Shown piece after piece: positions 24,449-32,998 of a stretch of 64,000 bases of DNA (the stretch's first letter is position 1; every line of letters begins with the position of its first letter). The position numbers and the translations under genes were made by a program. This DNA is from Pseudonocardia terrae. GTDB taxonomy: Bacteria > Actinomycetota > Actinomycetes > Mycobacteriales > Pseudonocardiaceae. The stretch is taken from NCBI RefSeq assembly GCF_021343995.1, contig NZ_JAJTTE010000011.1, positions 1 through 64,000 of the forward strand, written 5' to 3'. Below the pieces are notes generated by a model. That model made no database searches. It saw only the letters and a list, made by a program, of their open reading frames with translations, and had not been told where the DNA came from.

Positions 24449-24749
24449 TCTCGGCGCCCGACCTCGGGCCGGGCGTGGCGCGCCCCTCCGCCCACACCCG
24501 GCCCGTCCTCGTGCGGCACATCGGTTCCGGTCGGCGCGACGCCCTTATGGACTCGCTGTGAGCCGGGCGCGGCCGGCTGCGGGCGGGCCGGGCGTCATGA
24601 TCTCCTGTCGGTGTCGCCGCCGAGCCGTCGTGCTCGGCCGTACGACGGGACCTCCCGGCCCCGGCAACCCCTCGGCGGGGGTCGGGAGGTACCCGACGGC
24701 CGGTGTCGCGCAGCCGTTTTCGTCGTACCCCCGGCCTAACCTGGATGTC
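24449..24749. other. Intergenic region with a hairpin and leaderless promoter
   Basis: I see no gene here. A hairpin at 24650-24690 pairs ACCTCCCG with CGGGAGGT and inner CCCC with GGGG. TAACCT at 24737-24742 is a good -10 box seven bases before GTG 24750. Confidence 0.5.
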
Positions 24750-25013
24750 GTGGACGCCCGCCCCCGCGACTCGTCGCGCCCGCCGCACGGGATGGACCCC
24801 GACCGAGCGGCGCTCGTGCGTGCCTTCGCCGCGCTCCGGGGCAGGCCGGTCGACGACACCGAGGTGCGGGCGGTGCTCGAGAGGGCCGACGGGTTCGGCC
24901 GCGAGGAGCTGAACACGCTGTGGCGCAGGCACGAGCGGGCGCCGCACACCGTGGACTACCGCTCGCAGCTGGCCCTGGTGCTCCGGTTCGTCGAGCTGGG
25001 GCGTCCGGGCTGA
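24750..25013 (+). CDS. Small hypothetical protein
   Basis: An 87-residue soluble helical protein (ALVRAFAALRGRPVDDTEVR, then FGREELNTLWRRHE). I do not recognise the family. GTG 24750 is chosen because TAACCT lies seven bases upstream, which implies a leaderless transcript. An in-frame ATG at 24792 is the alternative. It is convergent with the following gene. Confidence 0.6.
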   Translation: MDARPRDSSRPPHGMDPDRAALVRAFAALRGRPVDDTEVRAVLERADGFGREELNTLWRRHERAPHTVDYRSQLALVLRFVELGRPG

Positions 25014-25042
25014 GGCGAGGGGGCGGAGGCGAGGGGCGGGGT

Positions 25043-25594
25043 TCAGCCCGCCGCCGGCCCGTAGGTCAGGTGCACCACGCCGTTGTCCAGGCCGGTGCAG
25101 CCGGCCAGGGAGAGCCCATGCCGCGGCCCGTTCTCGGGGAACAGCCGCGGGCCCTCGCCCACGGCGAGCGGGTAGACGAACAGGTGCAGCTCGTCGAGCA
25201 GGCCGTCGGCGAGCAGGGCGCGCACGAGGGTACCGCTGCCGCTGACGTAGAGGTCGCCGTCGACGCGGGCCTTGAGGTCGCGGATGGTGTCCGGGTCGTA
25301 CTTGCCGACGATCGTGGAGTTGTTCCAGTCGGCCGTCTGCAGGGTGCCGGACACGACGTACTTGGGGGACTCGTTGAAGAACGGCGCACCCGGGTCGTCC
25401 TCGGCCGTGCGGCCGGACCAGGCGGGCGCGAACTCCTGGAAGGTGGTGCGGCCCAGCAGGATCGCCGTGCACGAGGTCATGAAGCCGCCGATCTCGGCGC
25501 CGAGCTGGTCGGTGAACCCGTAGTCCATCGTCCACATCGGGGCGCCGATCACGCCGTCGAGGGTGGTGAACTCGTGGACCTTGATGCGCCCCAT
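25043..25594 (-). CDS. Dihydrofolate reductase-like (RibD C-terminal domain) protein
   Basis: A 183-residue protein of the RibD_C/DHFR-like family: VHEFTTLDGVI at the N-terminus, LLGRTTFQEF, YVVSGTL, the NADPH-binding GDLYVSGSGTLVRALL, and LDELHLFVYPLAVGEG. Members bind NADPH and reduce pteridine- or pyrimidine-like compounds, but most are uncharacterised. The length is normal. It is not part of a riboflavin gene cluster here, so it should not be called RibD. Confidence 0.85.
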   Translation of the reverse strand: MGRIKVHEFTTLDGVIGAPMWTMDYGFTDQLGAEIGGFMTSCTAILLGRTTFQEFAPAWSGRTAEDDPGAPFFNESPKYVVSGTLQTADWNNSTIVGKYDPDTIRDLKARVDGDLYVSGSGTLVRALLADGLLDELHLFVYPLAVGEGPRLFPENGPRHGLSLAGCTGLDNGVVHLTYGPAAG

Positions 25595-25704
25595 GGCTCC
25601 TCCTGCTCCTCGGGCCGTGCCGGCGGCGCCCGGCCCGTCGTGTCGTCGAGCGGTGGACCGCCGCCCGTCACCGATCTCATCGGTCGTCCGCGGAGGAGAT
25701 CGCG

Positions 25705-26511
25705 GTGGGCGGGCCGGTCGCTACCGAGGGCGACGTGTCGGCGGGACGCCACCGGGTACACAGGTCCGTGGCCGAGACGGAACAGGAAACCCTGGCACGG
25801 TTGTTCCTCCAGGTCGGGCGCCAGCTCGAGGCCGAGGACGGGCGCCTCGCGACGCAGGAGCGCATCACCCGCGTCGCCCTCGGCACCGTCCCCGGGTGCC
25901 GGCACGCGGCGATGTCGCTCGTCCGGGCGCAGGGCCCGATCCGGACCGTGGCCGCCACGGACGAGCTGCCCGAACTGGTCGACGAGGTGCAGTACCGGAC
26001 CGGGCAGGGGCCGTGCCTGGAGGCGATCGAGACACAGGGGTCGTACCGCACCGGCGACCTCGCGTCGGAGGAGCGCTGGCCGGACTTCGCGAAGGCCGCG
26101 GTCGAGGAGACGGGTGTGCGCAGCATGCTGTCCTTCCGGCTGTTCGTGCGCGAGGACACCACCGGCGCGCTCAACCTCTACTCCCGCGAGGTCGAGGCGT
26201 TCGACCACCGGTCCTACGCGGTGGGCGCCCTGCTGGCCGGGCACGCCGCGTTGGCGATGGCGGCGGCCCGGGAGAGGGAGCATGCGCGCGACCTGGACCG
26301 GGCGCTGGAGAGCAGCCGCGACATCGGGGTCGCGATGGGCATCCTGATGGCCGGCCGGCGGATGACGCGCGATGCCGCCTTCGAGGAGCTGCGCCGCACC
26401 TCGCAGCGGCTCAACACGAAGCTGCGCACGGTCGCCGAGTTCTTCGTCGCGACGGGTGCCGTGCCCCGTGAGCCGCCGCCCGCGCGGTTGGAGGCCGAAC
26501 GGCGGGTTTGA
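25705..26511 (+). CDS. GAF-ANTAR transcription antitermination regulator
   Basis: A 268-residue protein with a GAF domain at about residues 40-185 (QYRTGQGPCLEAIE, LSFRLFVREDTTGALNLYS) and an ANTAR domain at about 190-250 (SSRDIGVAMGILMAGRRMT, LNTKLRTVAEFFV). GAF senses a small ligand and ANTAR binds RNA hairpins to allow read-through of a terminator. GTG 25705 has CGGAGGAG in good position. The strong hairpin at 26599 ends this unit. Confidence 0.9.
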   Translation: MGGPVATEGDVSAGRHRVHRSVAETEQETLARLFLQVGRQLEAEDGRLATQERITRVALGTVPGCRHAAMSLVRAQGPIRTVAATDELPELVDEVQYRTGQGPCLEAIETQGSYRTGDLASEERWPDFAKAAVEETGVRSMLSFRLFVREDTTGALNLYSREVEAFDHRSYAVGALLAGHAALAMAAAREREHARDLDRALESSRDIGVAMGILMAGRRMTRDAAFEELRRTSQRLNTKLRTVAEFFVATGAVPREPPPARLEAERRV

Positions 26512-26598
26512 CCGGCCGCCCCGGGGGCACAGGACCGGCGGGCGCTGGACAGCCGTGGTGGGCGCCCCGCGCGCCGGGAGGTGGTGCTCCCGGTGCAC

Positions 26599-26637
26599 GA
26601 GGAGCCCTGCGGGCGCGTGCGCCCCGCAGGGCTCCTC
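26599..26637. terminator. Strong hairpin terminator
   Basis: GAGGAGCCCTGCGGG (26599-26613) pairs perfectly with CCCGCAGGGCTCCTC (26623-26637) around a 9-base loop, 88 bases after the GAF-ANTAR stop. It has no T run. Confidence 0.75.
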
Positions 26638-26741
26638 CACGTCAGGCCCCGGCATCCGGTGCGCCACACCGCGGTTCGAGCCCTTCCCGGCGGGTACGCG
26701 GCCCCGGTCCGCACGATCCGACGACCGGGAGGTGAGCCCCG

Positions 26742-26981
26742 ATGGCCACCGGGGAGACCGGCTTCAGCGACGTGATGTACGACCTCGTGTCGGTGCAGTA
26801 CCACGCGCTCAAGGCCGGGCACGACTACGGCCAGTACGTCCGCGACGCCCGCAACGCCGGGTACGACGATGTCGCGTCCTTCTTCGAGGACGTCATGGCC
26901 GAGGACTCGCGCCGCGCCGCCCGCTGCCACGAGCTCCTGCGCGAGCTCTCCGGCAAGGAGGACACGGGGAGCACGGCCTGA
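26742..26981 (+). CDS. Small conserved hypothetical protein
   Basis: A 79-residue helical protein (DVMYDLVSVQYHALKAGHDY, then AARCHELLRELSG) of a kind widespread in actinomycetes. The Tyr/His/Glu pattern over two helices recalls a half ferritin-like bundle, but I cannot show metal ligands. GGGAGGTGA precedes the ATG. The hydrolase gene starts one base after its stop, so the two are translationally linked. Confidence 0.7.
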   Translation: MATGETGFSDVMYDLVSVQYHALKAGHDYGQYVRDARNAGYDDVASFFEDVMAEDSRRAARCHELLRELSGKEDTGSTA

Positions 26982-26982
26982 C

Positions 26983-27780
26983 GTGGTGAGCACCCTCGAG
27001 GCGGCCGCGGGCGGTTCCGTCGCGGAGTCGCCTGGGGCCGGCGTGCTCGACGCTCTCGCCGCCCTCGGAACCCGGCTGAGCCTGGTCAGCGGCGCCCTGC
27101 TGCACCGCGGGCAGCCCGATCCGCCGCTGCGCCGGGCGTGGCTGGGCGGCGGTCCGCTCGTGCTGGTGGGCGGCTTCGGCACCACCGACGCCGGGCTGCG
27201 CCCGATGCAGCGGTGGCTCGGCCGGCTCGGCTACGACGTCACGCCGCACACGGTCGGCGTGGGCATGGCCTGTGGCGGGCGCAGCGTCGAGGCGTTGCGG
27301 CGCTCCCTCGAACGCGCCGACACCGGCGAGGGCGTGCACGTGGTGGCGCACAGCCGCGGCGGTCAGTTCGCCCGCGCGGCGATCGCCGCCGGCGCACCGG
27401 TGCGCGGGCTGGTCACGCTCGGCTCCGGTTTCGACCTCTACCGGCTCGGGCTACCCGTGCTGGGCCTCGCCGCAGTGCTCGGCACGGCCGGCACGCTGGG
27501 GGTGCCCGGCGCCGCCACCCTCGGCTGCCTGCGCGGACCGTGCTGCGCGGACTTCCGCACGGCACTGCGCGGGGCGGTCGGGGTGCCGTTCACCTCCGTC
27601 TTCACCCGCCGCGACCGCGTGGTGCCCTGGCGCTCCTCGCAGGACCCGCACGCGAGGAACGTCGAGATCGGCGGCAGCCACCTCGGCCTGCTGTCCGACA
27701 CCGACGCCAAGCGGGCGGTGGCGGCGGCACTCGCGGCCCACGAGGGTGAGCGGGCCGTCCGGGAGGCGAACGCCGGATAG
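26983..27780 (+). CDS. Alpha/beta-hydrolase (esterase/lipase-like)
   Basis: A 265-residue hydrolase. The nucleophile elbow reads AHSRGG at about residue 122 with Ala in the first position of the usual GxSxG. The acid is probably the Asp in TRRDRVVPW and the base the His in GGSHLGLL. LVLVGGFGTTDAG probably shapes the oxyanion hole. Related proteins are annotated as lipases or PGAP1-like esterases. GTG 26983 or 26986 can be the start. It follows the 79-residue protein with one base between. Confidence 0.82.
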   Translation: MVSTLEAAAGGSVAESPGAGVLDALAALGTRLSLVSGALLHRGQPDPPLRRAWLGGGPLVLVGGFGTTDAGLRPMQRWLGRLGYDVTPHTVGVGMACGGRSVEALRRSLERADTGEGVHVVAHSRGGQFARAAIAAGAPVRGLVTLGSGFDLYRLGLPVLGLAAVLGTAGTLGVPGAATLGCLRGPCCADFRTALRGAVGVPFTSVFTRRDRVVPWRSSQDPHARNVEIGGSHLGLLSDTDAKRAVAAALAAHEGERAVREANAG

Positions 27781-27829
27781 GGCCTCCGGGGAACCGGTTC
27801 GCCGTCCGGGCCTCGGGTACTCCCGGCCG

Positions 27830-28819
27830 GTGAAGGTCACGAGAGGTCTCCTGAACGGGGTGACGGCCGGTGCCGCGGGCACCACGGCGCTCAACGTGGT
27901 CAGCGGCGCCGACGCGGTGCTGCGGGCCCGGCCCGCGAGCCGGGCGCCCGAGCAGCTGGTGGCCGCGGTCGCGGACCGGGCCGGCGTCGCGGTGCCGGGT
28001 GGCCGGTCGGAGCGCCGCAACCGGCTCGCCGCCCTGGGCCCGCTGGCCGGCTCGGCGGCGGGGCTGGCCGTCGGGGCCGTCGCCGGCGGGCTGCGGGCGG
28101 CCGGGCTGCGGCTGCCCACCGCGGTCGGCGGCCCGCTGCTCGGCGCGGCCGCCATGCTCGCGACGGACGGCCCGCTGGCCCTCACCCGCGTCTCGGACCC
28201 CCGCACCTGGTCGGCCGCCGACTGGACGGCCGGCGTGCTCCCGCACCTCGCCTACGGCATCGCCACCCACGCGACCCTGGTCCGGCTCGAGCGCGGCGCG
28301 CCCGACGCGGGGCCCGCGGCACCGCCCGCGCGCCCCTCGACCCTGATCCGGGCCGTCGCTCTCGGGGCCGCGACGGGCTCCCGCAGCACGGCCGGCACCG
28401 CCGCCCTCGCGTTGACCTCCCGCCCGGGCGACGCCGGCCTCGCGGGGCGGATCGGCGGGCGCGCCGGCACCACGCTCACGGGTCTGATGGCCGCAGCCGA
28501 GGCGGTGGCGGACAAGCAGCCGGCCGTCCCCGGCCGGCTCGGGGCGCCGGGCCTGGCCCCGCGGCTCACCCTGGGCTCGACCAGCGCCGCCGCGATGGCC
28601 CGGCGCGACGGCGAGGACCCCGCCCTGCCCGCGCTCGCGGGGCTGGCGGGCGCGGCCGGGGCCGCGGTGCTCGGGGTGCGTGCCCGCGCCGCCGCCGCGC
28701 GCCGCTTCGGCTCCGACCTGCCGGGCGCGCTCGCCGAGGACGTCCTCGCCGCCCTGCTGGCCTGGTCGGGTGCACGGCGCCGCCGGTCGCCCGACACCGC
28801 CGCTGGGATGGCGCGGTGA
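27830..28819 (+). CDS. Conserved membrane protein, DUF4126-like C-terminus
   Basis: A 329-residue hydrophobic protein with about six to eight Gly/Ala-rich membrane segments (for example AALGPLAGSAAGLAVGAVAG and LAGLAGAAGAAVLGVRA). The second half, from about residue 175, with AVALGAATGSRSTAGTAALA, resembles DUF4126. The first half has a separate membrane domain. The function is unknown. GTG 27830 starts the conserved region. It lies 49 bases after the hydrolase gene. Confidence 0.7.
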   Translation: MKVTRGLLNGVTAGAAGTTALNVVSGADAVLRARPASRAPEQLVAAVADRAGVAVPGGRSERRNRLAALGPLAGSAAGLAVGAVAGGLRAAGLRLPTAVGGPLLGAAAMLATDGPLALTRVSDPRTWSAADWTAGVLPHLAYGIATHATLVRLERGAPDAGPAAPPARPSTLIRAVALGAATGSRSTAGTAALALTSRPGDAGLAGRIGGRAGTTLTGLMAAAEAVADKQPAVPGRLGAPGLAPRLTLGSTSAAAMARRDGEDPALPALAGLAGAAGAAVLGVRARAAAARRFGSDLPGALAEDVLAALLAWSGARRRRSPDTAAGMAR

Positions 28820-28820
28820 G

Positions 28821-29051
28821 CTACCCGTCCCGCCGGGCCTCTGCGCCGGACTCGCCGGCCGTCCCCTCGTCCTGACCGGCGGTCCGGCCGACGAAGTCCT
28901 CGGTCGTGCCGGTCCCGGTCGTTGTCGCGGCGTCGCCCCGCTCGGTGGGCCGTCCGCCCGTCTCGCGCGACCGCGCGGCGGCCGGATCGGGGCGCACGTC
29001 GTCCTCGGCGGTGGGCGGACGGCCGAACAGGGACCTCAGCTTCTCGAACAT
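28821..29051 (-). CDS. Small hydrophilic hypothetical protein
   Basis: A 76-residue, Thr/Glu/Asp-rich, probably disordered protein beginning MFEKLRSLFGRPP. No domain is recognised. The ATG at 29051 sits just before the palindrome-rich region of the heptose operon. It is convergent with the membrane protein gene, two bases away. Confidence 0.5.
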   Translation of the reverse strand: MFEKLRSLFGRPPTAEDDVRPDPAAARSRETGGRPTERGDAATTTGTGTTEDFVGRTAGQDEGTAGESGAEARRDG

Positions 29052-29066
29052 CCGGGCCGGGTACCC

Positions 29067-29080
29067 GTGACCCGGGTCAC
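29067..29080. promoter_or_regulatory. Perfect 14-bp palindrome before the heptose/glycan operon
   Basis: GTGACCCGGGTCAC is a perfect dyad about 95-109 bases before the first operon gene, with GGGTACCC (29059-29066) beside it. Its place between the divergent small gene and the long operon suggests an operator. No regulator gene lies in the cluster. Confidence 0.45.
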
Positions 29081-29175
29081 GAACTCCGCTCAGTCACTCC
29101 GTGTCACGGGAATTACGGAGAGTAGTAGTCCTGGCCGAGGAGTTTGCTCGGTTCGCCAGCGGTGATTCGTCCACC

Positions 29176-29724
29176 ATGACTCCGGCTTGGACACCGCCCG
29201 CCGCGGTCCTCTTCGACCGCGACGGCACGCTCGTGGTGGACGTGCCGTACTGCGACGACCCGTCCGCCGTGCGGCCGATGCCCGGTGCGCGCCGCGCGCT
29301 GGGGATGGTGCGCGCCGCCGGGATCCCGGTCGGCGTCGTGTCCAACCAGTCCGGCATCGGGCGGGGCCTGTTGCGCCGGTCGGACGTCGACGCGGTGAAC
29401 CGGGAGGTCGAGCGCCTGCTCGGCCCTTTCGCCACCTGGCAGGTGTGCCCGCACGCGCCCCGCGACGGCTGCGCCTGCCGCAAGCCGGCCCCGGGCATGG
29501 TGCTCGCCGCGGCCGCCGAGCTGGGCGTTCCGGCGAGCCGGGTCGCCGTCGTCGGCGACATCGGTGCCGACGTCGGGGCGGCCCACGCCGCCGGCGCCCT
29601 CGCCGTGCTGGTCCCGACGCCGGTGACGCGGATCGAGGAGATCCAGGCTGCGCCCGTCGTCGCCCCCGACCTGGTCCGGGCCGTCGACCACCTGCTGTAC
29701 GGCCCCCTCGGAGCCGCTGCGTGA
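29176..29724 (+). CDS. gmhB: HAD phosphatase, GmhB-like heptose bisphosphatase
   Basis: A 182-residue HAD phosphatase of the GmhB/HisB-N group, which removes the 1-phosphate of D-glycero-D-manno-heptose 1,7-bisphosphate. It has LFDRDGTLVVD with the catalytic Asp pair, SNQSGIGRG (motif II), the zinc loop C-P-H-x7-C-A-C (CPHAPRDGCACRKP) that marks GmhB, and GDIGADVGAA (motif IV). It is the first gene of an eight-gene operon that also encodes GmhA- and HldE-like enzymes, which strongly supports the role. ATG 29176 begins the fold; GTG/ATG codons further upstream are possible. Confidence 0.85.
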   Translation: MTPAWTPPAAVLFDRDGTLVVDVPYCDDPSAVRPMPGARRALGMVRAAGIPVGVVSNQSGIGRGLLRRSDVDAVNREVERLLGPFATWQVCPHAPRDGCACRKPAPGMVLAAAAELGVPASRVAVVGDIGADVGAAHAAGALAVLVPTPVTRIEEIQAAPVVAPDLVRAVDHLLYGPLGAAA

Positions 29725-30761
29725 GGGAGGTGCTGGTCGCCAGGCTCGACGGCGCGGGGGACGTGCTCCTCGCCGGCCCGGCGGTGCGGGCGATCGCGCG
29801 CTCGGCGCGCGTGACGATGCTGGTCGGGCCCGCGGGGGAGGAGGCCGCCCGGCTGCTGCCCGGCGTCACCGAGGTCCGCGTGTGGTCCTGCCCCTGGGTG
29901 CTGGGCGACCCGCCGCCGGTCCGGCGCACCGAGATCGACGCGCTGGCCGACGGGCTGGCCGGTTTCGACGAGGCCGTCGTGCTGACGTCCTTCCACCAGT
30001 CGCCGCTGCCGTTGGCCCTGGTGCTCCGGATGGCGGGCGTGCCGCGGATCGCCGGTGCGTCCGTGGACTATCCGGGTGCTCTCCTCGACGTCCGGTTGCG
30101 GCCGGGCGAGACGCTCGAGGAGGACCAGCCCGAGCCGGAGCGGATGTGCGCGATCGCCGAGGCCGCCGGGTACCCCCTCCCGCCCGACGACGACGGCCGG
30201 CTGCACGTACGGCTGCCGGCGCCGCTCCCCGAGCCCGTCGCCGACGTGGTCGTGCACCCCGGCGCGGCCGTCGACGCCCGGCGCTGGCCCGCCGGCCACG
30301 CCGCCGAGGCCGTCCGCCGACTGGTCGGCGAGGGGTGGCGCGTGGCGGTGACCGGTGGCCCGGGGGAGCGCGAGCTCACCGCGCAGGTCGCCGGCGACCA
30401 TGCCCTCGACCTGGGCGGACGCACGTCGATGGCAGAGCTGGCTGCGGTGATCGCGGGAGCGTCGGCGACCGTCGTCGGCAACACCGCGGCTGCCCACCTC
30501 GCCGCCGCCGTCGGCACCCCCGTCGTCTCGCTGTTCGCGCCGGTCGTCCCCGCCGTGCGCTGGCGACCCTACCGAGTCCCGCAGGTCCTGCTCGGCGACC
30601 AGGACGCCCCCTGCCGCGGCACCCGGGCGCGCGAGTGCCCCGTCGCCGGGCATCCCTGCCTCGCCTCCGTCCGTCCCGACGACGTCGTCGCGGCCGTCCG
30701 GCGGCTCACCCGTCCGTCCGTTCCCCTCACCGGCCCCCTCACGGAGGAGATCCCCGCGTGA
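29721..30761 (+). CDS. Glycosyltransferase family 9 (heptosyltransferase-like) I
   Basis: A 346-residue GT9 enzyme. The N-terminal VARLDGAGDVLLAGPAVRAI is the family pattern for the acceptor side. VVVHPGAAVDARRWPAGHAA, then GRTSMAELAAVIAGA, then VVGNTAAAHLAAAVGTPVVS form the ADP-heptose-binding domain. GT9 proteins transfer heptose to lipopolysaccharide core; here the acceptor must be a different glycan. GTG 29721 overlaps the gmhB-like stop by four bases. Confidence 0.88.
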   Translation: MREVLVARLDGAGDVLLAGPAVRAIARSARVTMLVGPAGEEAARLLPGVTEVRVWSCPWVLGDPPPVRRTEIDALADGLAGFDEAVVLTSFHQSPLPLALVLRMAGVPRIAGASVDYPGALLDVRLRPGETLEEDQPEPERMCAIAEAAGYPLPPDDDGRLHVRLPAPLPEPVADVVVHPGAAVDARRWPAGHAAEAVRRLVGEGWRVAVTGGPGERELTAQVAGDHALDLGGRTSMAELAAVIAGASATVVGNTAAAHLAAAVGTPVVSLFAPVVPAVRWRPYRVPQVLLGDQDAPCRGTRARECPVAGHPCLASVRPDDVVAAVRRLTRPSVPLTGPLTEEIPA

Positions 30762-31750
30762 ACATCCTGATCTGGCACGTGCACGGCTCCTGGACGACCG
30801 CGTTCGTCCAGGGCCCGCACCGCTACCTGCTGCCGACCCTGCCCGAGCGCGGGCCCTGGGGCGGCGGGCGGCCCGCGGCCTGGGACTGGCCTGCGTCCGC
30901 TGTGGAGTGCTCGCCCGCGGAGCTCGCGGAGTCCGACGTGGACCTGGTCGTGCTGCAGCGGCCGGAGGAGCTCGAGCTGGCCACCGAGTGGCTCGGCCGG
31001 GTGCCAGGTCGCGATGTGCCGGCGATCTTCCTGGAGCACAACGCGCCGCGGGAGGGTGCGGCCACGTCGCGGCACCCGATGGCCGATCGCGACGATCTCC
31101 TGCTGGTGCACGTCACCCACTTCAACGCATTGATGTGGGACGCCGGGAGCACCCCCACCGCGGTGGTGGAGCACGGCGTCCTCGACCCGGGGCACCGGTA
31201 CACCGGCGAGGTGGCCTCGGCGGCCGCCTGCATCAACGAACCGTTGCGGCGCAACCGGATCACGGGCACGGACATCGTCGCGCGATTGGCCGCCGACGTT
31301 CCCGTCGACGTCTTCGGGATCGGTGCGGACGACCTCGATCTACCGGGGGTCCGGAGCGGCGGCGACCTGCCCCAGGACCGGATGCACACCGAACTGGCGC
31401 GCCGCCGCGTCTACCTGCACACCGCCCGCTGGACCTCGCTCGGGCTGTCGCTGATCGAGGCGATGATGCTCGGGATGCCGGTGGTGGTGGTCGGCACCAC
31501 CGAGGCCCCGGAACGGGTGCCGCCCGCCGCCGGCGTGTGCTCCACCGATCTGCGACGGCTGCGCCGCGGCCTCGTCGAGTTCGTCGCCGACCCCCAGGCC
31601 GCCGCGGCCGCGGGCCGCGCCGCCCGCGAGGCCGCGCTCGCGCAGTTCGGGGTGGAGCGCTTCCTGCGCGACTGGGAGGCCGTGCTCGCCCAGGTCGCCG
31701 ACACCGCTCCCGCCCCCGCCTCACGACCCGCTCTCACCGGAAGGAGCTGA
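30758..31750 (+). CDS. Glycosyltransferase (GT-B, GT4-like)
   Basis: A 330-residue GT-B glycosyltransferase. It begins NILIWHVHGSWTTAF and ends with a typical GT4 donor domain (RVYLHTARWTSLGLSLIEAM, then MLGMPVVVVGTTEAP). The E-x7-E motif is reduced, with SLGLSLIEAM in its place. The donor and acceptor sugars cannot be told. GTG 30758 overlaps the GT9 stop by four bases. Confidence 0.78.
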   Translation: MNILIWHVHGSWTTAFVQGPHRYLLPTLPERGPWGGGRPAAWDWPASAVECSPAELAESDVDLVVLQRPEELELATEWLGRVPGRDVPAIFLEHNAPREGAATSRHPMADRDDLLLVHVTHFNALMWDAGSTPTAVVEHGVLDPGHRYTGEVASAAACINEPLRRNRITGTDIVARLAADVPVDVFGIGADDLDLPGVRSGGDLPQDRMHTELARRRVYLHTARWTSLGLSLIEAMMLGMPVVVVGTTEAPERVPPAAGVCSTDLRRLRRGLVEFVADPQAAAAAGRAAREAALAQFGVERFLRDWEAVLAQVADTAPAPASRPALTGRS

Positions 31751-31753
31751 CCC

Positions 31754-32998
31754 ATGCGGATCGCCATGGTGTCCGAACACGCCAGCCCCCTCGCCGAGCC
31801 CGGCGGACCGGACTCGGGAGGGCAGAACGTGCACGTCCGGGAGCTGAGCCTGGCGCTCGGCCGGGCGGGCCACGACGTCACGGTGTACACCCGCCGCGAC
31901 GACGCGGACCTCCCGGAGGTCGTCGCGTTCGGCCCGGGTGTCCGGGTCCGGCACCTCACCGCAGGTCCGGCCCGGCCGGTGCCGAAGGACGACCTGGTGC
32001 CGTTCGTGCCGCTGCTGGCCCAGCAGCTGGAACGGGCCTGGCGGGCCGACCCGCCGGACGTCGCCCACGCGCACTTCTGGATGTCCGGGCTCGCCGCCCG
32101 GGGCGCTGCCGGCCTGCTCGGCCTGCCGCTGGTGCAGACCTTCCACGCGCTCGGCCACGTGAAGAAGCGCGAACAGGGAGCGGACGACACCAGCCCAGCC
32201 GGCCGCATCGCGGCCGAGAAGACGTTGGTGCGCACCGCGGACCGCCTCACGGCGTCCTGTGAGGACGAACTGTTCGAGCTGCTGCGCCTGGGCGCCAATC
32301 GCCGGCGCATCTCGGTGGTGCCGTGCGGGGTGGACGCCGAGGAGTTCGCCCCGGAGGGCCCGGCCCCGCGGCGCGGGCGGCGCAAGCGGCTGCTCGCGCT
32401 CGGCCGGGTGGTGCGGCGCAAGGGCGTCGACGAGGTCGTCGAGGCGCTGCGCGACGTCCCGGACACCGAGCTCGTGGTGGCCGGCGGCCCGCCCGCCGGG
32501 ATGGACCTGATGGCCGACCCGGAGCTGAACCGGCTGCGCGAGCTGGCGCGCCGGATGCGGGTCGCGGGACGGGTGCGCTTCCTCGGGGCGGTCCGCCGTC
32601 CCGACGTACCGGCGCTGATCCGCTCCGCCGACGCCGTGGTCTGCGCGCCCTGGTACGAGCCCTTCGGCATCGTGCCCCTGGAGGCCATGTCCTGCGGCCG
32701 GCCCGTCGTCGCGACGGCCGTGGGCGGCATGAAGGACACCGTCGTCGACGGCGAGACCGGGCTGCTGGTGCCGCCGCGCGACCCGGAGGCGCTGGGTGCG
32801 GCGCTGCGGGCGCTCCTGGCGGACCCGCAGGCGGTGGCCGACCTCGGCGCGGCCGGGCGTCGCCGGGTGCTGTCCCGCTACACCTGGGCGAAGATCGCCG
32901 GCTCCACCACGGTGGCCTACCGCGAGGCGATCGCCGGCCGGGAGGGCGGCGTGGCCCCGGCGTCCGGTGCCCGTGAGGCGCGGACGGGGGTGCGGTGA
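31754..32998 (+). CDS. Glycosyltransferase family 4
   Basis: A 414-residue retaining glycosyltransferase. The acceptor domain starts MRIAMVSEHASPLAEPGGPD, then SGGQNVHVRELSLALGRAGH (typical of the sucrose-synthase/trehalose-type GT4 group). The donor domain has LLALGRVVRRKGVDEVVEAL and the E-x7-E motif EPFGIVPLE. AHFWMSGL lies between. It uses a nucleotide sugar, possibly ADP-heptose given the operon. The start is three bases after the previous stop. Confidence 0.9.
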   Translation: MRIAMVSEHASPLAEPGGPDSGGQNVHVRELSLALGRAGHDVTVYTRRDDADLPEVVAFGPGVRVRHLTAGPARPVPKDDLVPFVPLLAQQLERAWRADPPDVAHAHFWMSGLAARGAAGLLGLPLVQTFHALGHVKKREQGADDTSPAGRIAAEKTLVRTADRLTASCEDELFELLRLGANRRRISVVPCGVDAEEFAPEGPAPRRGRRKRLLALGRVVRRKGVDEVVEALRDVPDTELVVAGGPPAGMDLMADPELNRLRELARRMRVAGRVRFLGAVRRPDVPALIRSADAVVCAPWYEPFGIVPLEAMSCGRPVVATAVGGMKDTVVDGETGLLVPPRDPEALGAALRALLADPQAVADLGAAGRRRVLSRYTWAKIAGSTTVAYREAIAGREGGVAPASGAREARTGVR

